Under the pieces are notes generated by a model. It was given only the letters and a program-made list of their open reading frames with translations, searched no databases and was not told where the DNA came from. 5,387 bases of DNA from Candidatus Aminicenantota bacterium (GTDB taxonomy: Bacteria > Acidobacteriota > Aminicenantia > Aminicenantales > Aminicenantaceae), in the NCBI GenBank assembly GCA_030627155.1, contig DAOUSP010000097.1, positions 1-5,387 of the forward strand, in the 5' to 3' direction. Made by a program: the position numbers and the translations under genes. This document shows positions 1 to 5,320 of the stretch, piece after piece; within the stretch, counting starts at the first letter, position 1, and every line of letters starts with the position of its first letter.

Positions 1-1
1 T

Positions 2-550
2 GCTGCCCAGGCATTCGGTGCCGATGTCTGGATGACATCATCCCAACATAATTCCGGTACAGAGCGAGTGGCTGAAATTGCAGAGAAAATCCAATGTCCA
101 ATAATAATCAATATCCAAGGGGACGAACCTCTACTTCAGGGGCAAATGATCGACGATTTAATCATAGCCCTACAAGATGAAAACATAGCCGTGGCGACTC
201 TGGCAGTTAAGATAAAAGACTTCGCTCTTATTAATGATAAAAATATCGTCAAAGTCGTGACAGATAAAAACGGTTTTGCCCTGTATTTTTCCAGGTCTCC
301 TCTTCCATTCCAGCCCACAGACTACTTCTTACAGCACATCGGGATCTATGGTTATCAAAGGGATTTTCTTCTTAAATTCGGTCAACTGCCTGAATCCAGG
401 CTTGAAAAAACAGAAAAATTGGAACAACTTAGAGTTCTTGATAACGGATACAAGATAAAAGTGGTCGAAACTCCTTTTAAGACCTTGAGCGTGGACTCCC
501 CACAGGATATAACTAAGGTGGAAGATATTTTAAAGACAGTGTCAAATTAA
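2..550 (+). CDS. kdsB: CMP-Kdo synthetase (3-deoxy-manno-octulosonate cytidylyltransferase), 5' end missing
   Basis: Activates Kdo with CTP to give CMP-Kdo and pyrophosphate in the cytoplasm, the donor for Kdo transfer onto lipid A. The reading frame is open from base 2, so the gene runs in from outside the window; the ATG at 32 is an internal Met, because the codons before it (AAQAFGADVW) match the family segment that precedes MTS..HNSGTER. About 182 residues are present against about 245-250 for the family, so roughly 60 N-terminal residues, including the Rossmann-like CTP-binding start, are missing. Visible landmarks are HNSGTERVAE, the nucleotide and metal motif NIQGDEPL, the ALYFSRSPLPF strand, HIGIYGYQRDFL, LEKTEKLEQLRVLDNGYKI, and the C-terminal VDSPQDI carrying the second metal-binding Asp. 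Its stop lies 20 bp before the kdsA ATG. Assignment is very secure; truncation is due only to the window edge. Confidence 0.96.
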   Translation, partial: AAQAFGADVWMTSSQHNSGTERVAEIAEKIQCPIIINIQGDEPLLQGQMIDDLIIALQDENIAVATLAVKIKDFALINDKNIVKVVTDKNGFALYFSRSPLPFQPTDYFLQHIGIYGYQRDFLLKFGQLPESRLEKTEKLEQLRVLDNGYKIKVVETPFKTLSVDSPQDITKVEDILKTVSN

Positions 551-558
551 AGATTTTA

Positions 559-573
559 TTGGAGTTAGTTATG
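559..573 (+). promoter_or_regulatory. kdsA: Ribosome binding site that decides the kdsA start
   Basis: TTGGAG at 559-564 is followed by six bases and the ATG at 571. The TTG at 559 is itself in frame, so automated calls can start there and add MELV. The Shine-Dalgarno fits only the ATG, and no purine-rich site precedes 559 (the upstream bases are AGATTTTA). Confidence 0.75.
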
Positions 574-1419
574 ACTACCGTTGCAAAAGAAATAAAACTC
601 ATTAATAACGTTAAAATCGGAGGGTCTAACTCCTTTTTCTTGATAGGAGGTCCCTGTGTTATTGAAACCCATGAACATGCATTCTCTTTAGCCCGGGAAA
701 TTAAAAAAATCTGCGACCATCTTAAAATCCCTTTTATCTTTAAAGCCTCTTATGACAAAGCAAACAGATCTTCAATCTCTTCCTTCAGAGGTCCAGGGCT
801 TGAAAAAGGCCTTGATATCCTCAATCACATCAAAAAGGAACTTGGAGTCCCAGTCCTATCTGATGTCCACGAAACCACTCAAGTCGAAAAAGCCGCAGAG
901 GTTTTAGACATTATTCAAATTCCAGCTTTCCTGTGCCGGCAAACAGATTTAATCGTGGCAGCAGCTCAAACACAAAAGCCTTTGAACATCAAAAAAGGCC
1001 AATTTTTATCCCCCTATGACATGAAAAATGTTATAGATAAAATTCTCAGCCAGAAAAATGATAACATCATCCTTACAGAAAGAGGCACTTTTTTTGGTTA
1101 TAATAATTTAGTTTTTGATATTCGCTCAATCCCAATCATGAAGAGTTTGGGTTTTCCTGTTGTAATAGATGCCTCTCACAGCGTTCAAAAACCCGGAGGT
1201 CAAGGAGCTTCTTCTGGAGGGGATAGAGAATTTATCCCTTATATAGCTAAAGCCGGAGTCAGTGTCGGCGCTGATGGAGTCTTTCTTGAAACACATGATA
1301 ATCCTCCACAAGCTCTGTCAGATAAACATAACTCGTTGAATCTAAACGAATTACATGTTTTACTCTCATCGCTCTGTCAATTAAAATCTGCATTACGCAG
1401 GAATAATCCTTTAGATTGA
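571..1419 (+). CDS. kdsA: Kdo-8-phosphate synthase (2-dehydro-3-deoxyphosphooctonate aldolase), metal-dependent type
   Basis: Cytoplasmic TIM-barrel enzyme that condenses phosphoenolpyruvate with D-arabinose-5-phosphate to give Kdo-8-phosphate. From the ATG at 571 it has 282 residues, close to the 284 of the E. coli enzyme. The frame extends to a TTG at 559, but that codon is part of the TTGGAG Shine-Dalgarno (559-564, 6 nt spacing), so 571 is preferred. Motifs in order: IGGPCVIET (26-33), KASYDKANRSS (58-68), VLSDVHE (95-101), QIPAFLCRQTDL (116-127), NIKKGQFLSP (139-148), LTERGTFFGYNNL (168-180), VIDASHSVQKPGG (198-210) and GVFLETHDNPPQALSD (236-251). Cys29, His203, Glu240 and Asp251 sit at exactly the spacing of the four metal ligands known in Aquifex KdsA (Cys11, His185, Glu222, Asp233), whereas the metal-independent E. 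coli type has Asn in place of the Cys. It is flanked by kdsB and kdsD in one tight cluster. Confidence 0.97.
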   Translation: MTTVAKEIKLINNVKIGGSNSFFLIGGPCVIETHEHAFSLAREIKKICDHLKIPFIFKASYDKANRSSISSFRGPGLEKGLDILNHIKKELGVPVLSDVHETTQVEKAAEVLDIIQIPAFLCRQTDLIVAAAQTQKPLNIKKGQFLSPYDMKNVIDKILSQKNDNIILTERGTFFGYNNLVFDIRSIPIMKSLGFPVVIDASHSVQKPGGQGASSGGDREFIPYIAKAGVSVGADGVFLETHDNPPQALSDKHNSLNLNELHVLLSSLCQLKSALRRNNPLD

Positions 1420-1435
1420 GGTATAATATCTCAAC

Positions 1436-2407
1436 ATGAAAAAAGATAGAATTATCCAAATCGGTAAAGAAGTTTTAGAAATCGAAGCAAAAGCAGTAAA
1501 CGATCTGTCATTACATCTGGATGAAAGTTTTGTCCAGGCCGTTGAATTGCTATCTAATGCAAAGTCCCGGGTGATTGTAAGTGGCATGGGAAAATCAGGC
1601 CTTGTAGGCCGGAAAATTGCAGCAACATTAGCAAGCTGCGGCACTCCTGCCATGTTCATCCATCCTGCAGAAGCCGGCCATGGAGATCTGGGGATGATTA
1701 TCAAAGACGATATTCTTCTTGCCATATCCTACAGCGGCGAGACAAAAGAAATCGTAGGCCTTCTCGATTTTATCAAACGAATTGGAATAAAGCTCATCTG
1801 CATCACTGGGAATAAAAATTCAAAAATCGCTAAGTATAGCGATATTGTTTTAGATGCTAAAGTCGAAAAAGAAGCTGAATCAAGCGGATTAGTTCCTACT
1901 GCCAGTTCAACTGCTGCCTTAGCTCTTGGAGACGCTTTGGCAATTGCACTGATGAAGGAAAAAGGTTTTAACGAAGAAGATTTTGCATTTGTCCATCCAA
2001 AAGGCCAAATAGGGAAAAAACTTTTAAAAATAAAAGACCTCATGCACAAAGGCCAGCAAATACCCTGTGTCTCTCTCGATACTCCAATGAATCATGTGTT
2101 AGAGGAAATGTCGAGGAAAAAATTGGGGATGACCTGCGTTGTCAACAAACAAGAAAAAATTGTTGGGGTTATAACAGATGGGGATTTAAGAAGGATGCTC
2201 CAAAAATTCGGGGAAAGTTTGATATACAAATCAGCGCAAGATTGCATGACTCCAAATCCCATCACCATAAAAAAGGAAGACTTAGCCACTAAGGCCCTTA
2301 ACATCATGGAAGAGCATAAAATTACGTCTCTTGTTATCACAAACAAGGACAAGAAAATCGAAGGCATAATACACCTTCATGATTTATGGAGAACGGAGAT
2401 GTTTTAA
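1436..2407 (+). CDS. kdsD: Arabinose-5-phosphate isomerase, KpsF/GutQ family (SIS + 2 CBS domains)
   Basis: Interconverts D-ribulose-5-phosphate and D-arabinose-5-phosphate, the first committed step of Kdo synthesis, in the cytoplasm. It has 323 residues against 328 in E. coli KdsD. The SIS domain (about 40-175) shows VSGMGKSGLVGRK (48-60), HPAEAGHGDLGM (76-87), SYSGETKEI (98-106) and GLVPTASSTAALALGDALA (151-169). It is followed by VHPKGQIGKKLL (186-197) and two CBS domains: about 200-258 (KDLMHKG ... VVNKQEKIVGVITDGDLRRM) and about 267-323 (DCMTPNPITI ... IEGIIHLHDLW). Lys53, Glu105, Glu146 and His187 fall at a constant offset of 6 from the E. coli active-site residues Lys59, Glu111, Glu152 and His193, so it should be active. 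CBS tandems usually bind regulatory ligands; none can be named here. Oddities are Lys189 where HPGG is usual, and Glu-Ser at 148-149 instead of the usual Cys/Asp-Pro. It starts 16 bp after kdsA. A GutQ-like paralogue role is unlikely given the kds neighbours. Confidence 0.95.
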   Translation: MKKDRIIQIGKEVLEIEAKAVNDLSLHLDESFVQAVELLSNAKSRVIVSGMGKSGLVGRKIAATLASCGTPAMFIHPAEAGHGDLGMIIKDDILLAISYSGETKEIVGLLDFIKRIGIKLICITGNKNSKIAKYSDIVLDAKVEKEAESSGLVPTASSTAALALGDALAIALMKEKGFNEEDFAFVHPKGQIGKKLLKIKDLMHKGQQIPCVSLDTPMNHVLEEMSRKKLGMTCVVNKQEKIVGVITDGDLRRMLQKFGESLIYKSAQDCMTPNPITIKKEDLATKALNIMEEHKITSLVITNKDKKIEGIIHLHDLWRTEMF

Positions 2408-2409
2408 TG
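2395..2409 (+). promoter_or_regulatory. kdsC: Ribosome binding site and TAATG coupling at kdsD/kdsC
   Basis: GGAG at 2395-2398 inside the last codons of kdsD is followed eight bases later by the ATG at 2407, whose first base is the last base of the kdsD TAA. This geometry supports translation of KdsC by ribosomes finishing KdsD and favours 2407 over the in-frame ATG at 2386. Confidence 0.75.
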
Positions 2410-2949
2410 GAACCAACAAAAAGAGCACAAAAAATCAAAATGATTCTTATGGATGTAGATGGAACCCTTACTGATGGAGCAATCCTTGTCCTCCCTGACG
2501 GGAAAGAGCTAAAGTCTTATAATGTCAAAGACGGAATGGGTATCCTGCTTGCTCGGCTTGCAGGATTAAAAACAGGAATCATCACCGGAAAAACTTCTAA
2601 ATCCCTGGAAAAACGTGCCCAATTGTTAAAAATCGTTGAATTATACCAGGGCATTCTTGATAAAAAGACAGTTTTACTCGAAATCTTACAGAAACACACA
2701 CTAAAATTAGAAGAAATCGCCTATATAGGTGATGATTTAGGAGATTTGGAAGTTATCCAATCTGTGGGATTTGCAGGAGCTGTCGCGGATGCCCACCATG
2801 AGATAAAAAAACACAGTCACTTCATATGCACAAATCCAGGGGGAAAAGGAGCAGTCCGGGAATTCATCGAATTCATCCTTGAAGCCCAGAATAAATGGGA
2901 ATCAATCAAAAACACTGCTAAAAATTTAAAAGGAATTACATTAAAATAA
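2407..2949 (+). CDS. kdsC: Kdo-8-phosphate phosphatase (HAD superfamily, YrbI family)
   Basis: Hydrolyses Kdo-8-phosphate to Kdo and phosphate in the cytoplasm, between KdsA and KdsB. From the ATG at 2407 it has 180 residues (E. coli KdsC 188). HAD motif I is MDVDGTLTDG with nucleophile Asp16 and acid/base Asp18. Motif II is IITGKTS with Thr60, motif III is probably Lys86, and motif IV is YIGDDLGDLEV with Asp109/Asp110. The conserved tail CTNPGGKGAVREFIEFIL is present. There is no cap insertion, as expected for this class, which works as a tetramer. An in-frame ATG at 2386 would add 7 residues, but the ATG at 2407 shares its A with the kdsD stop (TAATG) and has GGAG at 2395-2398 with 8-nt spacing, which argues for translational coupling and the shorter form. 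The Lys-rich C-terminus (about 165-180) is extra to the fold. A generic sugar phosphatase role is possible but unlikely in this cluster. Confidence 0.95.
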   Translation: MEPTKRAQKIKMILMDVDGTLTDGAILVLPDGKELKSYNVKDGMGILLARLAGLKTGIITGKTSKSLEKRAQLLKIVELYQGILDKKTVLLEILQKHTLKLEEIAYIGDDLGDLEVIQSVGFAGAVADAHHEIKKHSHFICTNPGGKGAVREFIEFILEAQNKWESIKNTAKNLKGITLK

Positions 2950-2999
2950 AATTTTAAACTGGCATAGATTATATTTTAATCTCAAGAGGGAGGATTTAA
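2950..2999 (+). other. 50-bp intergenic gap between kdsC and the hexomutase gene
   Basis: This is the largest gap between genes before the right-hand end. It is very AT-rich and holds a weak 6-bp inverted repeat, AGATTA at 2967-2972 and TAATCT at 2978-2983, with a 5-base loop, then the Shine-Dalgarno. There is no U-tract terminator. TATATT at 2970-2975 could act as a -10 box, but no convincing -35 is present, so a secondary promoter here can be neither claimed nor excluded. Confidence 0.4.
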
Positions 3000-3002
3000 G
3001 TG
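2985..3002 (+). promoter_or_regulatory. Strong Shine-Dalgarno for the GTG start of the hexomutase
   Basis: A purine run, AGAGGGAGGA (2985-2994), ends six bases before the GTG at 3000. It is the strongest ribosome binding site in the window and fixes the non-ATG start; the translation MKLKQEIFRQYDIRG aligns with family N-termini. Confidence 0.75.
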
Positions 3003-4370
3003 AAACTCAAACAGGAAATCTTCAGGCAATATGATATAAGAGGGATTGTGGATAGAGATTTAACGCCGGGAACAGTCGAAATATTAGGGAAAGGCATTGG
3101 CACTTATTTTAAGAGAAACGGATGTAATGAGGTTGCAATCGGCAAAGATTGCAGGCTCAGCTCTCCTGCTTTTTCCAAAGCGCTCATAAAAGGACTTTAT
3201 TCGACAGGCTGCAGTATAATCGATTTAGGGACTATTCCCACTCCACTGCTCTATTTTGCTATCTATACCAAAAACATCGCGGCCGGCGTGATGATCACTG
3301 GCTCGCACAACCCACCTGAATATAATGGCTTTAAAATGATGGTGGGCAAAGAAACTCTCTTTGGAGAATCCATACAGGAGATATATAAAATCATACAAAG
3401 CAAAGACTTCGTAAAAGACAAAGGCGCCTCAATCCAATCATATAATATCACCCCAGAATACCAGGAATATGTGCTAAAAAACATCTCCCTCCAAAGAAAA
3501 CTAAAAATTGTTGTTGATGCTGGAAATGGCACAGCCGGGGTCATTGCTGTCCCTATTTTTAAAAACCTGGGCTGTGATGTCATTGAACTCTATTGTGAGA
3601 TGGACGGGCATTTTCCCAATCACCATCCTGACCCGACTCTTCCTGAAGCTCTTAAAGATATCATAAGGACTGTAAAAGAATCACAGGCAGATTGCGGAAT
3701 TGCTTATGACGGAGATGGAGACCGAATAGGTGTAATCGATGATATAGGCGATATAATCTGGGGAGATAAACTTATGATTCTTTTTTCCCGCGAACTTCTT
3801 CCTTCTTACCCTGGAGCTACTATTATTTCTGAAGTCAAGGCGTCTAAGGTGCTTTATGAAGAAATCGAAAGGTTAGGAGGCAGGCCAATCATGTGGAAGG
3901 CAGGTCATTCCTTAATCAAAAAAAAGATCCAAGATGAAAATGCAATCCTCGCTGGAGAAATGAGCGGTCATATCTTTTTTGCAGACAAGTGGTTTGGCTT
4001 TGATGACGCCATTTATTCCTCTGCTCGCTTGCTTGAAATTCTCTCCAGAAGCAATCAAAAGCTTTCTCAGATGTTCTCTGACCTCCCCAAGACCTACAGC
4101 ACTCCTGAAATCAGGATTTATGCGTCAGATGAAGTGAAATTTAAAATTGTAGAAAAGGTGAAAGATGAGCTTTCCAAAAAACACCAGGTGATTGATATAG
4201 ACGGCGTCCGCGCTCTTTATCCGAAAGGTTGGGCTTTAGTTCGGGCATCCAACACACAGGAAATTCTAGTGTTGCGTTTTGAAGCGGATACCAAGGATGA
4301 TTTAGCCATAATTCGTAAAGATGTCGAAAAGACAATTGAGAAGGTTATCCAGGGGTTAGAGAACTCTTGA
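3000..4370 (+). CDS. manB: Phosphomannomutase/phosphoglucomutase (alpha-D-phosphohexomutase, AlgC/ManB type)
   Basis: Interconverts hexose-6-phosphate and hexose-1-phosphate (mannose and often glucose) through a bisphosphorylated intermediate, feeding GDP-mannose and UDP-/dTDP-sugar synthesis in the cytoplasm. It has 456 residues; the Pseudomonas AlgC enzyme has 463. The four domain signatures are present in order: FRQYDIRG near the N-terminus; the active-site loop ITGSHNPPEYNGFKMM with phospho-Ser102; the Mg-binding loop YDGDGDRIGV with Asp237, Asp239 and Asp241; the sugar-specificity loop GEMSGH (319-324); and the phosphate-binding loop RASNTQE (415-421). GEMSGH indicates the PMM/PGM branch, not phosphoglucosamine mutase (GlmM) or phosphopentomutase. 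The loop ends in Gln-Glu where many relatives have x-Pro. The start is GTG at 3000, preceded by GGGAGG at 2988-2993 with 6-nt spacing. It lies 50 bp after kdsC and overlaps uppP by 4 bp. Which hexose it prefers cannot be read from sequence, so the symbol manB (alternatives algC, pgm) is approximate. Confidence 0.93.
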   Translation: MKLKQEIFRQYDIRGIVDRDLTPGTVEILGKGIGTYFKRNGCNEVAIGKDCRLSSPAFSKALIKGLYSTGCSIIDLGTIPTPLLYFAIYTKNIAAGVMITGSHNPPEYNGFKMMVGKETLFGESIQEIYKIIQSKDFVKDKGASIQSYNITPEYQEYVLKNISLQRKLKIVVDAGNGTAGVIAVPIFKNLGCDVIELYCEMDGHFPNHHPDPTLPEALKDIIRTVKESQADCGIAYDGDGDRIGVIDDIGDIIWGDKLMILFSRELLPSYPGATIISEVKASKVLYEEIERLGGRPIMWKAGHSLIKKKIQDENAILAGEMSGHIFFADKWFGFDDAIYSSARLLEILSRSNQKLSQMFSDLPKTYSTPEIRIYASDEVKFKIVEKVKDELSKKHQVIDIDGVRALYPKGWALVRASNTQEILVLRFEADTKDDLAIIRKDVEKTIEKVIQGLENS

Positions 4371-5161
4371 GTCTATTCGAAATCATCATTTTAGGAATTA
4401 TCCAGGGATTGACTGAATTTCTCCCTGTGAGCAGTTCAGGACATCTGGTCATTTTCCAGAATCTTTTCAGGCTTCAAGGACCTCAAGTATTTGTTGATGC
4501 AATGCTTCATGCAGGAACTCTGTGCTCTCTATTTATTTTTCTTCGAAAGGATATTCTTGCCCTAATCCAAAGTTTCTTTCGTTTTTGTTTCAATCCTAAA
4601 AAACATCTGTCAGACCCAAACCTGAAGGTCATGTTTTCCCTAATTCTGGCATCTATTCCAACAGCACTGATGGGTTATACATTCAGTGATTTCTTCGAAT
4701 CTTTGTTCAACTCTTTGAGGGCTGTAGGAGGAGCATTGATGGTTACTGGGGTTTTCCTTTTCATCACAAAAAATTCAAAAGAAAGGCCAAAAAATATTAT
4801 TCTCCATCCGCTTCTTATCGGATTTCTGCAAGGGTTAGCCATTGTCCCTGGTTTCTCCCGTTCTGGATTCACTATTGGAGGAGCGCTTCTTTTAGGCTGG
4901 AACAGAAGAGAGTCTGCTCGTTTTTCCTTCCTTCTTTCTATTCCTGCTATCCTTGGTGCATGCTTGTTCCAGTTCCAAAAAATTGATGGGGCTTCGCAGC
5001 CATGGGGTTTGTTATTAACCGGAATCTTTGTCGCTTCGGTATTCGGATATTTTGCTCTTGTTTTTTTATCTAACCTTGTACAGAAAGGAAAATTTTATGT
5101 CTTTTCGTTTTATTGCTTTATTGCAGGCATTGTGGCCTTAACTTTATCATTTGTAATATAA
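4367..5161 (+). CDS. uppP: Undecaprenyl-diphosphate phosphatase (BacA/UppP family), integral membrane
   Basis: Dephosphorylates undecaprenyl diphosphate to undecaprenyl phosphate, recycling the lipid carrier for peptidoglycan, O-antigen and other envelope polymers; overexpression in other bacteria gives bacitracin resistance. It has 264 residues against 273 in E. coli. The protein is strongly hydrophobic with several membrane segments, including one starting at residue 4 and others near 46-60, 86-104, 118-134, 144-160, 185-203, 210-232 and 240-264. Motif 1 is QGLTEFLPVSSSGHL (13-27), with Glu17, Ser23 and His26 matching E. coli Glu21, Ser27 and His30. Motif 2 is PGFSRSGFT (161-169) with Arg165 matching Arg174. 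Gln13 replaces Glu17 of E. coli, an accepted variant of the first motif. The start is TTG at 4367, which overlaps the mutase stop (TTGA). No ATG lies between it and the conserved N-terminal motif, and the resulting MSLFEIIILGIIQGLTEF matches family N-termini, so TTG is favoured. Confidence 0.96.
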   Translation: MSLFEIIILGIIQGLTEFLPVSSSGHLVIFQNLFRLQGPQVFVDAMLHAGTLCSLFIFLRKDILALIQSFFRFCFNPKKHLSDPNLKVMFSLILASIPTALMGYTFSDFFESLFNSLRAVGGALMVTGVFLFITKNSKERPKNIILHPLLIGFLQGLAIVPGFSRSGFTIGGALLLGWNRRESARFSFLLSIPAILGACLFQFQKIDGASQPWGLLLTGIFVASVFGYFALVFLSNLVQKGKFYVFSFYCFIAGIVALTLSFVI

Positions 5162-5172
5162 GCATTAATTAG

Positions 5173-5200
5173 CCTGGATTATTCATAAAGAATGCCGACA
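5173..5200 (+). repeat. Left terminal inverted repeat of the MITE-like element
   Basis: This 28-bp arm pairs with 5293-5320. The three differences are at its positions 5, 18 and 19; in RNA the first is a G-U wobble, leaving two mismatches. It also contains its own small inverted repeat, ATTC and GAAT around ATAAA (5181-5193). Confidence 0.8.
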
Positions 5201-5292
5201 TAAAGGAAAAGAAGTACATGGGAAAAGAATTGAATGTTATACTGAAGGAAAAATCAATGTAAATGGCAGATATCATGGAAAATAAATATTGG

Positions 5293-5320
5293 TGTCGGCA
5301 TAATTTATGAATAATTCAGG
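5293..5320 (-). repeat. Right terminal inverted repeat of the MITE-like element
   Basis: This 28-bp arm is the partner of 5173-5200. Unlike the left arm it contains a perfect 11-base palindrome (CATAA-T-TTATG, 5299-5309), because the two adjacent differences between the arms fall exactly inside it. It supplies the stop codon (5305-5307 read on the minus strand) for the open frame entering from the right edge. Confidence 0.8.

Larger units (their letters stand above)
5173..5320. mobile_element. MITE-like 148-bp element with 28-bp terminal inverted repeats
   Basis: Two 28-bp inverted repeats (5173-5200 and 5293-5320) enclose a 92-bp core. Read inward, both begin CCTG, continue ATTATTCATAAA and end ATGCCGACA; they match at 25 of 28 positions. 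The core has no transposase and no ORF longer than 15 codons, as expected for a non-autonomous element mobilised in trans. It begins 11 bp after the uppP stop, so insertion cost no coding sequence on that side. I see no clear target-site duplication: the flanks read ATTAG on the left and TCAAA on the right. The insertion may be old, the duplication very short, or the structure a chromosomal hairpin repeat rather than a transposon. CCT-starting ends occur in some IS families such as IS1380, but I cannot assign a family from this sequence. Confidence 0.6.

Noticed and set aside
1422..1427. Perfect TATAAT box in the kdsA-kdsD junction, as a promoter for kdsD
   Set aside because: No -35-like hexamer lies 16-18 bp upstream (bases there read AGGAATAA) and there is no extended TGn. 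Transcription would begin about at the ATG. An AT-rich junction explains it.
1729..2049. Minus-strand 106-codon frame opposite kdsD, and similar long antisense frames opposite kdsA and the hexomutase
   Set aside because: Each lies wholly inside a gene with full family motifs on the + strand, has no recognisable domain and no ribosome site; they are antisense shadows.
2960..2975. Sigma-54-like TGGCA ahead of the hexomutase gene
   Set aside because: The TGGCA half is present but the required GC element about 10 bp downstream is missing; the bases there are all A/T.
2967..2983. Inverted repeat AGATTA/TAATCT as a terminator after kdsC
   Set aside because: The stem is only six mostly A-T pairs with no following T run, so it is too weak for an intrinsic terminator.
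5218..5262. 14-residue ORF inside the MITE-like element as a small gene or toxin peptide
   Set aside because: It is too short, has no hydrophobic segment and no convincing ribosome site beyond general purine richness; expected by chance in this composition.
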